From positions 1 through 64,000 of the forward strand of contig JAMPGA010000003.1 of assembly GCA_023664185.1 (NCBI GenBank): a stretch of 64,000 nt of DNA, written 5' to 3'. This DNA is from Muribaculaceae bacterium (lineage in GTDB: Bacteria; Bacteroidota; Bacteroidia; Bacteroidales; Muribaculaceae). Made by a program: the position numbers and the translations under genes. This document shows positions 1 to 8,760 of the stretch, in pieces; within the stretch, counting starts at the first letter, position 1, and each line of letters starts with the position of its first letter. Below the pieces are notes generated by a model, which worked only from the letters and a program-made list of their open reading frames with translations, made no database searches and had not been told where the DNA came from.

Positions 1-238
1 CATACTGGCGGATGGTCCAGGGACGCAGGGGGTACATGGCGCTGTACGGGCCACGAAGGAACGGGGGAATACCTGAGACATACTCGAGATGCTCGAGGCC
101 TTCAAGATCCTCCTTTGTATAGATGGGCTTTACGGGTATACGCTCGGGGGTGAGCCACTCTTCGCCCTGAGCCACGGGTGCCTGCTGGCCTCCGAAGGCG
201 TCTTTTACGATATCAATATCTTTGAAATTGGGTTTCAT
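1..238 (-). CDS. mutB: methylmalonyl-CoA mutase large (catalytic) subunit, N-terminal part only
   Basis: This is the first 79 or so residues of the B12-dependent subunit that interconverts methylmalonyl-CoA and succinyl-CoA; the rest lies beyond the left edge. The reading begins MKPNFKDIDIV and contains PPFLRGPYSAMYPLRPWTIR, the conserved N-terminal block of the large subunit just before the TIM barrel. It starts 36 bp after the small-subunit stop on the same strand, the usual small-then-large order. In gut Bacteroidota the pair belongs to the succinate-propionate pathway. Identity is firm from the block and the neighbour; nothing can be said of the cobalamin domain. Confidence 0.9.
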   Translation of the reverse strand, partial: MKPNFKDIDIVKDAFGGQQAPVAQGEEWLTPERIPVKPIYTKEDLEGLEHLEYVSGIPPFLRGPYSAMYPLRPWTIRQY

Positions 239-274
239 AGTTATTTCCTTTGGGGGTTGAAGAATGGTGAGCTA

Positions 275-2143
275 TTATTTCTTGAGCAGACGTGAGTTGA
301 ATGCCTTGAGCGTGTCGAGCACGTTGCAGCGCACATGCACAAATTCCTGAATGCCCACGGCCTTCAGATCGTCCATGCAGGCAGGGGCTCCGGCCACTAC
401 GAATTCAGCCCTTCCGTCGAGATATTTGAATGCTGAGGGAGCAAGTTCGGCATATTCGTCGTCGCTTGAGCAGAGCACCACAATGTCAGCACCCTTTTCA
501 AGGGCGGCGTCAACGCCTTCCTCAACGGTCTTGAAACCAAGGTTGTCGATAATTTCATAGCCGGCGCATCCGAAGAAGTTGCTCGAGAACTGTGCACGTG
601 CCAGACGCATGGCCAGATTGCCGATGGTGAGCATGAATACTTTCGGACGATTTGAGGAAGCCTCTGTGGCCAGACGCAGATCCTCGAAATCGCTGGCGGC
701 TCGCTTAGTGGGAAGTCCTGCAGGATTTTCCTCGCATGCAGTGTCGGTGTTACCGCACTGGCAGGGAAGCGAACCGTTGAGAGTCACGATCTTATCGGCA
801 GCCATCTCATTAATGTTGGGATACTGGTTGGTGCCGAGCAGAATCTCTTTGCGGCGAGCAACGTCGTTGTGCCGTTTGGCCGAGCTCTCACGCACGGCTG
901 CCGCTACGCTGCCGTCGTTACAGCAAGCGAGGAATCCACCCTTCTCCTCCACGTCGAGGAAGAGTTTCCAGGCCTCCTTGGCCAGAGAGACAGTGAGGGT
1001 CTCCACATAGTATGAACCGCCGGCGGGATCGACCACCTTGTCGAGGTGGCTCTCTTCCTTGAGCAGATGCTGCTGATTGCGGGCTATGCGCTCTGAGAAT
1101 TCGTCGGGCTTCTTGTAAGGCACATCAAACGGGGTGACTGTGATGGAGTCTACTCCGGCAAGTGCTGCCGACATGGCCTCAGTCTGTGAGCGCAGAAGAT
1201 TGACGTGTGCATCATAGAGGGTCTGATTGAAGCGCGAAGTAGCAGCGTGAGCCATCATTTTGCATGCATCTTTCGATTCGGGCTTGTACTGTTCAACAAT
1301 CTGTGCCCACATCATGCGGGCGGCGCGGAATTTGGCAAGCTCCATAAAGAAGTTGCTCGAAACACCCATGTTGAATTTTATGCGAGCAGCCACCTCGTCG
1401 GCCTTGAGACCTGCCTCTGTGAGCAATGTGAGCCACGAAGCGCCCCATGAAAGGGCGTATCCCAATCCCTGGAATATATATGCTCCGGCATTGGCAAGCA
1501 TCACAGAGTCAACTGCAAGCACCTTGAGAGCCGGAATTTCTTTGACGGCGTTGATAATGGCTACGGCCATAGCTGTGACAGTAGTGGCCTCCATTTCTAC
1601 ACCCTTGCGCAGTGGTTTCTTGAACGGGTTGAAGTCAATCGATCCCTTGAACTCTTTCTCAGCGCCTGCTTCTTTGAGCACAACGGCCAGTGACTCGGTC
1701 AGGGGAAGTGCCTTTTTGAGGCAGCATGTGAAGTTTATTTCGACTTTCTTGAGATCGATTCCTGCGAGGAGCTCTTTCAGATTTTCTACTGTAGGATCCG
1801 ATACATGGAAGCCCAGCGAGGTTACACCCTTTGTCAGAGCGTCTAGAGCTATCTTGTTGGCTTCGGCTACGGTTTCACCTTCAATCTCCTGGCGGATGAG
1901 CCAGTCGTTGTCGGTGCGGGTGCCTCGGAGATAGGGGTACTCTCCGGGAAGAGAGTCGGTGGTGGCGAGGTCGGCTATATCTTCCGAGCGATACATGGGC
2001 TGGAGATTAAACCCCTCGTTGGTACGCCATACGAGCTTCTTGTCGAATGGTGCTCCTTTCAGGTCGGCTTCCACCTTGGCTCTCCATTCTGCAGTGGAGA
2101 CAGGCGGAAACTGTTCAAATAATTTTTCTCTTTTTTCTGCCAT
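275..2143 (-). CDS. mutA: methylmalonyl-CoA mutase small subunit
   Basis: Non-catalytic partner of the mutase heterodimer, 622 aa, a usual length. The protein has the degenerate TIM-barrel half (EWRAKVEADLKG near the N-terminus, DPAGGSYYVETLT in the second third) and a C-terminal Rossmann-like region (VFMLTIGNLAMRLARAQFSS). Where the large subunit has the cobalamin ligand motif DxHxxG, this protein reads AQFSSNFFG with no His, which marks it as the structural subunit. It is transcribed ahead of mutB and a TATCTTTG -7 element lies about 54 bp before its start. Cytoplasmic, succinate/propionate metabolism. Confidence 0.95.
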   Translation of the reverse strand: MAEKREKLFEQFPPVSTAEWRAKVEADLKGAPFDKKLVWRTNEGFNLQPMYRSEDIADLATTDSLPGEYPYLRGTRTDNDWLIRQEIEGETVAEANKIALDALTKGVTSLGFHVSDPTVENLKELLAGIDLKKVEINFTCCLKKALPLTESLAVVLKEAGAEKEFKGSIDFNPFKKPLRKGVEMEATTVTAMAVAIINAVKEIPALKVLAVDSVMLANAGAYIFQGLGYALSWGASWLTLLTEAGLKADEVAARIKFNMGVSSNFFMELAKFRAARMMWAQIVEQYKPESKDACKMMAHAATSRFNQTLYDAHVNLLRSQTEAMSAALAGVDSITVTPFDVPYKKPDEFSERIARNQQHLLKEESHLDKVVDPAGGSYYVETLTVSLAKEAWKLFLDVEEKGGFLACCNDGSVAAAVRESSAKRHNDVARRKEILLGTNQYPNINEMAADKIVTLNGSLPCQCGNTDTACEENPAGLPTKRAASDFEDLRLATEASSNRPKVFMLTIGNLAMRLARAQFSSNFFGCAGYEIIDNLGFKTVEEGVDAALEKGADIVVLCSSDDEYAELAPSAFKYLDGRAEFVVAGAPACMDDLKAVGIQEFVHVRCNVLDTLKAFNSRLLKK

Positions 2144-2196
2144 GATTATATGGTAATTAGATCATTGACTTTGGTAAGGTTGCTATTTACAACATG

Positions 2197-2204
2197 CAAA
2201 GATA
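2197..2204 (-). promoter_or_regulatory. -7 promoter element of mutA-mutB
   Basis: On the minus strand the bases read TATCTTTG, an exact match to the Bacteroidota TAnnTTTG -7 element, about 54 bases upstream of the mutA ATG. No clear -33 TTTG is visible at the right distance, so strength is uncertain. Confidence 0.5.
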
Positions 2205-2251
2205 GCGGTTATTTTCCTAATTACGGAAAAATTTCATTAAAAAAACGCGTT

Positions 2252-3673
2252 TCAGTCGTTTTTACCCCTCAACTCCATGGCAACCACGTTTTCAACGTGC
2301 TGAGTATGGGGGAACATGTCTACCGGTCGGACTGCCGTGATATCATATTTTTCGTGGAGCATGGCCAGATCACGGGCCTGTGTGGCCGGGTTGCAGCTCA
2401 CATACACTATTCTGCGCGGCTCTGCACCGAGTATCACCTTCACCACATCTTCATGCATACCTGCACGCGGTGGATCGACAATCATGACGTCGGGTCGACC
2501 ATGCTGTTCAATGAATTGCGGAGTCAATACGTTTTTCATGTCGCCGGCATAGAATTCGGTGTTTTCAAGACCGTTGGCCGCGGCGTTGACCTTGGCATCT
2601 TCGATGGCTTCAGGCACATATTCTATGCCTATCACATGCTTGGCGTTGCGAGCCAGAAAACATGCTATGGTGCCGGTGCCGGTATAGAGGTCGTAGACGC
2701 GCTCCGAGCCTGTGAGGCCTGCAAACTCACGCGCCACAGAATAGAGGCGATAAGCCTGCTGTGAGTTGGTCTGATAGAACGATTTAGGACCCACGCGGAA
2801 GCGCAGACCTTCCATTTCTTCTTCGATATAATCCTTCCCTTTCCAGGTCACGATATCGAGATCGGCTATGGTGTCGTTTACCTTTGTATTGATTACATAA
2901 AACAGCGACGTCACTTCGGGGAAATTGGTCGAAATGGCCTCCATCAGCTCATTAATTTTGTCCATGTCATCCTCTCCCACGCTCATCACAGCCATTACAT
3001 CGCCGGTCGAAGCTATGCGTATCATCAAAGTGCGCAGGAATCCGCGGTTCTCTCTCAGATTGTAGAAGGTATAGCCTTTCTGTTTGCCAAATTCTTTGAT
3101 GAAAAGACGCAGACGGTTGCCAAGGTCGTCCTGCAGATGACATTTGTTTATATCGAGCACCTTGTCGAAGGCTCCGGGGATATGAAATCCTGCAGCACGA
3201 CGATCGGGAAACTCCTGGCCCGATTTGAGCTGATCAAATGTGAGCCACATCTTGTCGGAGAAGGTATACTCCATCTTGTTGCGATACTCCCAGATCTTTT
3301 CAGAGCCAAGAATCGGCGTAATCTCAGGATATGGAATCTTGGCTATGCGGTCCAGACAATCCTTGACCTGTTTCTGCTTGCAGGTCAGCTGGAAATCGTA
3401 AGGCAGATGTTGCCAGCGGCACCCGCCACATATGGTGAAATGCTCGCATGGAGGGTTTACGCGAATGCTCGACGGTGTGACCAGTCGCTCTATATGCCCC
3501 TCGGCATAGTTGCGCTTCTTGCGGTCTATCTTCACGTCGGCCACATCACCTGGAGCGCCAAACGGTATGAAAACCACCATCTCGTCGACACGCGCCAACG
3601 AGTTGCCTTCAGCGGCCACATCTATTATTTCTACTCCTTCGAGCAGAGGGAGTTCCTTGCGTTTTCTACTCAT
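2252..3673 (-). CDS. rlmD: 23S rRNA (uracil-5-)-methyltransferase, RlmD/RumA family
   Basis: SAM-dependent enzyme that makes 5-methyluridine in 23S rRNA. It has an N-terminal TRAM domain (about residues 5-65) and four cysteines C76, C82, C85 and C98 in the C-x5-C-x2-C-xn-C arrangement that binds a 4Fe-4S cluster in RlmD. The methyltransferase domain has VYDLYTGTGTIACFLA for SAM, VDPPRAGMH, and the catalytic VYVSCNPATQARDL with its nucleophilic Cys. Length 473 aa is normal. It follows glmM on the same strand after a 68-bp gap holding a hairpin. RlmD versus the related RlmCD cannot be separated by eye. Confidence 0.9.
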   Translation of the reverse strand: MSRKRKELPLLEGVEIIDVAAEGNSLARVDEMVVFIPFGAPGDVADVKIDRKKRNYAEGHIERLVTPSSIRVNPPCEHFTICGGCRWQHLPYDFQLTCKQKQVKDCLDRIAKIPYPEITPILGSEKIWEYRNKMEYTFSDKMWLTFDQLKSGQEFPDRRAAGFHIPGAFDKVLDINKCHLQDDLGNRLRLFIKEFGKQKGYTFYNLRENRGFLRTLMIRIASTGDVMAVMSVGEDDMDKINELMEAISTNFPEVTSLFYVINTKVNDTIADLDIVTWKGKDYIEEEMEGLRFRVGPKSFYQTNSQQAYRLYSVAREFAGLTGSERVYDLYTGTGTIACFLARNAKHVIGIEYVPEAIEDAKVNAAANGLENTEFYAGDMKNVLTPQFIEQHGRPDVMIVDPPRAGMHEDVVKVILGAEPRRIVYVSCNPATQARDLAMLHEKYDITAVRPVDMFPHTQHVENVVAMELRGKND

Positions 3674-3688
3674 AAGACTTATTGAACA

Positions 3689-3721
3689 AATCGGCCAGTG
3701 GATTTTACCTGCTGGCCGATT
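3689..3721 (-). terminator. hairpin between glmM and rlmD
   Basis: The arms aatcggccag (3689-3698) and ctggccgatt (3712-3721) pair over 10 bp around a 13-base loop. No long T-run follows on the minus strand, so it may be a weak terminator, an attenuator or an mRNA-processing hairpin between glmM and rlmD. Confidence 0.45.
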
Positions 3722-3741
3722 GTAGAATGTATGAAGAGTGG

Positions 3742-5133
3742 TTATTTACCTATTATACCCGATATGATTTCTATGATGGACTGGGCCAATGCATCGGCCT
3801 GCTCCATGGTGGCAGCTTCGCTGTAGATGCGGATTATGGGCTCGGTGTTCGACTTACGCAGATGTACCCATGAGTCCTTGAAGTCTATCTTCACACCGTC
3901 GATGTCTGTGATCTTCTCTCCTGCGAAACGATTCTTAACAGCCTCGAGGATGGCATCAACGTCAATCTCGGGGGTAAGCTCCATTTTGTTTTTGGCTATC
4001 TCATAGGCGGGATAGGTTTTGCGCAGCTCGGTCACCTTCTTTCCGCTCTTGGCAAGAAGCGACAAGAAGAGAGCCACACCCACTAAAGCGTCTCGACCAT
4101 AGTGGGCAGCCGGATAAATCACTCCGCCATTGCCCTCTCCGCCTATCACGGCTCCGGTTTCTTTCATCTTTGTGGTTACATTCACCTCGCCAACTGCGGC
4201 TGCACTGTAGCTGCATCCGTGTGCCTCGGTGACATCACGCAGTGCGCGCGATGAGCTAAGGTTGCTCACAGTCGATCCGGGGGTATGAGCCAATATGTAG
4301 TCGGCAATCGATACCAAGGTGTATTCCTCGACAAACATCTCGCCGTTTTCCATCACGATGGCCAGACGGTCAACGTCGGGATCCACTACAAAACCCACAT
4401 CGGCACGACCGTCGGCCATGAGACCGGCAATCTGGGTGAGATTTTGCGGAATGGGCTCGGGAGTGTGGGCAAATTTACCCGTGGCCTCGCAGTTGAGCTC
4501 GATGATGTTTTTCACACCGAGGGCTCTGAGCAGCTGGGGAATGACTATACCGCCCACTGAATTGACGGCATCAACTGCCACTGTGAAATTTGCCTTGGCA
4601 ATGGCCTCGCGGTCAACGAGGTCGAGGGCAAGCACCTGCTCGATGTGACGACGGTTATAGGTTTCGTTTTTATAGATATGTCCGAGTTTTTCGACAGGAG
4701 CAAAGGTATAGTCTCCCTCGTCGGCTATGCGGAGTACTTCCCTACCCTGAGCGTCGTTCAAAAATTCGCCCTGCTCATTGAGAAGCTTGAGAGCATTCCA
4801 TTGCACCGGATTGTGGCTGGCAGTGAGAATGATGCCTCCACAGGCCCCCTCGCCAGTTACGGCAATCTCGGTGGTCGGGGTGGAAGCCATACCGATATTG
4901 ACCACATCAAATCCCATGGCTGTGAGTGTGGAGCACACGAGTCCTTCCACCATAGGCCCACTCAGTCGGGCATCACGGCCCACCACGATGAGATTTTTGG
5001 TATTGGTGGTGTTGCGCGAGATAAAAGTGGCGTATGCAGCCGTAAATTTCACTATGTCGACAGGCGAGAGCCCTTCGCCGGGTTTGCCGCCTATTGTGCC
5101 GCGGATACCTGAAATAGATTTGATCAGTGACAT
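3742..5133 (-). CDS. glmM: phosphoglucosamine mutase (phosphohexomutase family)
   Basis: Converts glucosamine-6-phosphate to glucosamine-1-phosphate for UDP-GlcNAc and cell-wall synthesis. The 463-aa protein has all four phosphohexomutase landmarks: ISGIRGTIGG at the N-terminus, the phosphoserine loop TASHNP with Ser106, the metal loop DPDVDRLA near residue 255, and the C-terminal phosphate-binding loop RKSNTEPIIRIY. Its start overlaps the DUF4827 stop by one base (TAATG), so the two are translationally linked. The family also includes phosphomannomutases; GlmM is preferred from the N-terminal signature and length. Confidence 0.88.
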   Translation of the reverse strand: MSLIKSISGIRGTIGGKPGEGLSPVDIVKFTAAYATFISRNTTNTKNLIVVGRDARLSGPMVEGLVCSTLTAMGFDVVNIGMASTPTTEIAVTGEGACGGIILTASHNPVQWNALKLLNEQGEFLNDAQGREVLRIADEGDYTFAPVEKLGHIYKNETYNRRHIEQVLALDLVDREAIAKANFTVAVDAVNSVGGIVIPQLLRALGVKNIIELNCEATGKFAHTPEPIPQNLTQIAGLMADGRADVGFVVDPDVDRLAIVMENGEMFVEEYTLVSIADYILAHTPGSTVSNLSSSRALRDVTEAHGCSYSAAAVGEVNVTTKMKETGAVIGGEGNGGVIYPAAHYGRDALVGVALFLSLLAKSGKKVTELRKTYPAYEIAKNKMELTPEIDVDAILEAVKNRFAGEKITDIDGVKIDFKDSWVHLRKSNTEPIIRIYSEAATMEQADALAQSIIEIISGIIGK

Positions 5134-5702
5134 TATAATGCTGGTTTAAAATATTGTATATCATAAAGGTATGGGGTCACATAAGTCATGTCTGACTCGG
5201 GGCCGGCCTGCGATTTTATCACAAGATTCACCTTGCATCCATAGCCCAGATATTTAAGTGGCAGCTGGATGCCTTCGCCATACTGATATGATTGTGTATT
5301 ATAGTAATCGTCGAAAATGAAGTATGTGGCCGGGGTTGACAGGTTGTTGGCATTGCCCGAACCAATGTTCGATCCACCCACCACATAGGTCATCAGACTG
5401 TAACGGGTGAAGCGGAAATATACCCGATCCCCCTCCTCGGCTTTGTCGTCGGGAGTATCATTCTGAATGACCTGCATATACACATTTCCATCCTCATCCA
5501 GACGGTAGTAAGGTGCATTCGGCCCCATCTCAAAAACAGTATCGGCTGGAATGCGGTCTACCACTCTATGCTGAGCCAGAAATGCGTTGACCGACTTGTT
5601 TTCGTCGCTCAATAGTTCGGCATAACTCTTGCTGTCGCTGCAAGAACCGAGTGTGAGCAATGTGGCCACAGTGGCTACAATGGAAAGAAATAATCTGTTC
5701 AT
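5133..5702 (-). CDS. DUF4827 family lipoprotein
   Basis: A 189-aa exported lipoprotein with a lipobox LTLGSC at the N-terminus, so it should be acylated at Cys21 and sit in the periplasmic or outer-membrane leaflet. The body resembles the DUF4827 family, known mainly from Bacteroidales, which has an FKBP-like look (GDRVYFRFTRYSL, then IQLPLKYLGYGCKVNLVIKS). No catalytic residues can be assigned. It overlaps nrnA by 4 bp (ATGA) and glmM by 1 bp, so it is co-expressed with both. The biochemical role is unknown. Confidence 0.8.
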   Translation of the reverse strand: MNRLFLSIVATVATLLTLGSCSDSKSYAELLSDENKSVNAFLAQHRVVDRIPADTVFEMGPNAPYYRLDEDGNVYMQVIQNDTPDDKAEEGDRVYFRFTRYSLMTYVVGGSNIGSGNANNLSTPATYFIFDDYYNTQSYQYGEGIQLPLKYLGYGCKVNLVIKSQAGPESDMTYVTPYLYDIQYFKPAL

Positions 5703-6748
5703 AGTAAATTGTCGTAATCAGGTAGAATTGAAAGCAGATATGATAGAGCCTCGGGGAGAGAGCCATTGAAATCGCCACCTGCGGCATTGACATGGCCACC
5801 TCCGCCAAAATGCTCCTCGCATATTTTGTTGACCGGGAAATCTCCCTTGCTTCTCATGGACACTTTCACACTGTCCGGAGCATCCTCGCGCAGGAACACC
5901 GACCATGTCACTTCGGGGATGGACAGAGGGGTGTTTACCAGTCCTTCCGTGTCACCTTTCACATAGTCAAACTCATCGAGTTCCTGTCGGTTCAGAGTGA
6001 GCAGCCCCATGCGGTGTTCATGGAATATCTCCATCTTGTAGCGGGCATATCCCATGATGCGAATGCGCGACTCCGACGAGGTGTCCATCACCAGTTTGTA
6101 AAGGTTGTCCTTGTCGATCCCCTTACGCATCAGATCGTAGATTATGAGATACAGATCTGGGTCGTTGGAATTGTAGGTAAAGTGGCCTGTGTCGGTCATC
6201 ATGCCTGTATAGATGTCGGCTGCTGCCCCGCGGTTGAGCTTTCGCGTCCATCCGGCCTGGTAAAGGAACAGGTAGAGAAGTGCAGAGGTTGAAGAAATCT
6301 CCGGATCGGATATGATGACATCGGCATCAATTTCAGGGTCGAGGTGATGGTCTATCACTACACGTCGAGCCTTTGAAGCTTCGACCATCGGAGCAAGGCG
6401 GTCTATGCGCTTCAGACAGTTGAAATCGAGGCAAAATATCAGATCTGCGTCGGCCACTAGCATGGCGGCACGGTCGGCCTGGCGCGTGGCGGCCACTATC
6501 TCGCGCACGCCGGGCAGAAACTGCAGCGAGCGCGGAGCACAATCGGCCGTCACCACATTGGCCTCTTTGCCCAGTGCACGGAGCACTGAGCAAAGAGCTG
6601 TAGATGAGCCAAGGGCATCCCCGTCGGGACTGACATGACAGGTGATGACTATCGAGCGCGATACGAGCACCAATTGCTTGATGCGTTCCACGCAATCAGT
6701 CGGGAGAACCCTTGCAAAACGTTGTCGCTGTGTAGGCTGGGTCATCAT
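5699..6748 (-). CDS. nrnA: DHH/DHHA1 phosphoesterase, NrnA-like (nano-RNase / pAp phosphatase)
   Basis: Metal-dependent phosphoesterase predicted to hydrolyse short oligoribonucleotides and/or 3'-phosphoadenosine 5'-phosphate. In order: CHVSPDGDALGSS (metal-binding D-x-D), LIFCLDFN, the namesake VIDHHL, and the C-terminal DHHA1 motif GGGGHVNAAGG that binds substrate. At 349 aa it is slightly longer than B. subtilis NrnA because of an extra 25-30 N-terminal residues. Its ATG overlaps the OPT transporter stop by 4 bp. Some relatives are specific for cyclic-dinucleotide breakdown products, so the exact substrate is open. Confidence 0.87.
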   Translation of the reverse strand: MMTQPTQRQRFARVLPTDCVERIKQLVLVSRSIVITCHVSPDGDALGSSTALCSVLRALGKEANVVTADCAPRSLQFLPGVREIVAATRQADRAAMLVADADLIFCLDFNCLKRIDRLAPMVEASKARRVVIDHHLDPEIDADVIISDPEISSTSALLYLFLYQAGWTRKLNRGAAADIYTGMMTDTGHFTYNSNDPDLYLIIYDLMRKGIDKDNLYKLVMDTSSESRIRIMGYARYKMEIFHEHRMGLLTLNRQELDEFDYVKGDTEGLVNTPLSIPEVTWSVFLREDAPDSVKVSMRSKGDFPVNKICEEHFGGGGHVNAAGGDFNGSLPEALSYLLSILPDYDNLL

Positions 6749-8727
6749 GCTTTTTTAGCGCGCATGGAATCCCATGCAAGATAGATTATGAGAAGTGCAT
6801 AAACCACAAGGCCAAGGCATTGGTTGAGCAGAGGCGACATGCCGGCATCGTAGGTGAAGCCGAGGAAACGTGTCAGCGCTGCAAACACCCCGAACAGAGC
6901 ACCTCCGGCTATGAGGCCCGAGGAAATTAGTGTGCCGCGGTCCATGCGGGCTGCGTTGACGGCCTTATCCTTAGAGCGTGTGCTCACAAACCATGAGATG
7001 GCACCACCCACGAGCAGCGGAGTATTGAGCGAAAGGGGTATGAACATGCCCAGACAGAAGGCCAGCGCGGGCACTCCGAGCCAGTTGAGCAGCAGTGCAA
7101 GCACGGCTCCGGTGAGATAGAGAATCCATGGAGTATCACCGCCCATCATAAGGGGTTCTATCACCTTGGCCATCGCATTGGCCTGAGGAGCCACCAGAGC
7201 GTTGTCGCCGGTGAAGCCATATACTTTGTTGAGCAGCAGTATCACACCACCCACAGTGGCGGCTGATACGAGTGTGCCCAGGAATTTCCATGTTTCCTGC
7301 TTGCGGGGAGTGGAGCCGAGCCAGTAGCCCACCTTGAGGTCGGTGACGAAGCCTCCAGCCATTGAGAGCGCCGTACAAACCACACCGCCGATGACCATGG
7401 AGGCCACAATGCCCGATGTGCCGCTAAGACCGATGCCAACAAAGATGGCCGAGGCAATTATAAGGGTCATAAGTGTCATGCCAGATACGGGGTTAGAGCC
7501 CACAATAGCGATGGCGTTGGCTGCAACAGTAGTGAACAGGAATGCAATTACAGTAACAACTACCCAGGCTATGAATGCCTGCCAGAAGGTGTGGATCACA
7601 CCGGCCCAGAAGAATATGAGCACAGCAGCAAGAGCTATGGCTATGAAAAACACTATATGCTTCATGGAGATGTCAGTCTGCCAGCGCACGGTCTTGGCAG
7701 CTGTCGAGCTTCCTTTCAGTTCTCGTCCGGCCAGACCCACGGCATCGCGGATTATTGGCCACGACTTTACAATACCGATGATACCGGCCATGGCGATACC
7801 GCCGATACCGATCATACGGGCATAGTTGCTGAATATCTCACCCGGTTCAAGAGCCTGTATTTCAGGCATGCCGTATGTGCCGAGCAGAGGGATGACAACC
7901 CACCACACAAATACCGAACCGGCAAAAATAATGAAGGCATAACGCAGACCGATAATGTAGCCCAAACCGAGCACTGCGGCACCGGTGTTGCAGCTCATGG
8001 CCAGACGGGTCTTTTCGGCCAAGGCCTGTCCCCACCCTGTCATGAGTGTGTTGAGAGTTCCGGCCCAAAATCCGAAGGTCTCTACAACATAGTCATATAT
8101 ACCACCTATGAGCGATGCAATCACAAGTGTTTTGGCCTGACCTCCGTCCGACTCACCCTTGCTGATGCCACTGGCAAGCACCTGAGTGGTGGCTGTAGCT
8201 TCGGGGAAAGGATATTTACCATGCATATCCTTTACGAAATACTTACGGAAAGGTATGAAGAACAGAATGCCCAGCACACCTCCAAGCAGCGAGCTCAGGA
8301 AAATCTGGAAGAAGTTCACCGAAATTTCGGGATACTTGGCCTGAAGAATGTAGAGAGCAGGCAGAGTGAAGATGGCACCGGCTACGATGACACCGGAACA
8401 TGCGCCAATCGACTGGATCATGACATTCTGACCAAGCGGATTCTCTTTTTTGCGCCATTTCGAGAAGCCCACGGCTATGATGGCAATAGGTATGGCGGCT
8501 TCAAACACCTGACCCACTTTCAGTCCCAGGTATGCTGCCGCCGCACTGAAGATGACGGCGAGAATCAATCCCATCGTCACGGAGTAAGGAGTCACTTCAG
8601 CATACTCGCGTGCCGGATGCATCACCGGACGATATTGCTCGTCGGCTCCCAACTCGCGAAACGCATTTTCAGGGAGTTCAAGAGGATCGGCCTCGCGCCA
8701 CATCTCTTGTTTTGTGTTTTCTGACAT
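6745..8727 (-). CDS. OPT family oligopeptide transporter
   Basis: Large inner-membrane protein of 660 aa with about 14-16 hydrophobic segments. The N-terminal cytoplasmic part is followed by VTMGLILAVIFSAAAAYLGL and GQVFEAAIPIAIIAVGFSK, the pattern of the oligopeptide-transporter (OPT) superfamily. Bacterial members are thought to be proton-coupled importers of peptides or metal chelates; the substrate here is unknown. It lies 33 bp downstream of lysA and overlaps nrnA, inside the lysC-to-glmM run, so it may import peptides that supplement lysine/DAP supply, but that link is only inferred from position. Confidence 0.87.
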   Translation of the reverse strand: MSENTKQEMWREADPLELPENAFRELGADEQYRPVMHPAREYAEVTPYSVTMGLILAVIFSAAAAYLGLKVGQVFEAAIPIAIIAVGFSKWRKKENPLGQNVMIQSIGACSGVIVAGAIFTLPALYILQAKYPEISVNFFQIFLSSLLGGVLGILFFIPFRKYFVKDMHGKYPFPEATATTQVLASGISKGESDGGQAKTLVIASLIGGIYDYVVETFGFWAGTLNTLMTGWGQALAEKTRLAMSCNTGAAVLGLGYIIGLRYAFIIFAGSVFVWWVVIPLLGTYGMPEIQALEPGEIFSNYARMIGIGGIAMAGIIGIVKSWPIIRDAVGLAGRELKGSSTAAKTVRWQTDISMKHIVFFIAIALAAVLIFFWAGVIHTFWQAFIAWVVVTVIAFLFTTVAANAIAIVGSNPVSGMTLMTLIIASAIFVGIGLSGTSGIVASMVIGGVVCTALSMAGGFVTDLKVGYWLGSTPRKQETWKFLGTLVSAATVGGVILLLNKVYGFTGDNALVAPQANAMAKVIEPLMMGGDTPWILYLTGAVLALLLNWLGVPALAFCLGMFIPLSLNTPLLVGGAISWFVSTRSKDKAVNAARMDRGTLISSGLIAGGALFGVFAALTRFLGFTYDAGMSPLLNQCLGLVVYALLIIYLAWDSMRAKKA

Positions 8728-8760
8728 AACTATAATGTGATTGTAGTTTACTATTACGGT

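Noticed and set aside
1260..1934. Long reading on the plus strand inside mutA (about 224 codons)
   Set aside because: It is the antisense shadow of a strong coding gene; it has no family motif and no promoter.
7591..8724. A 377-codon plus-strand reading over the OPT gene
   Set aside because: Opposite to a clear membrane transporter, no hydrophobic or domain pattern, Gly/His-rich as shadows are.
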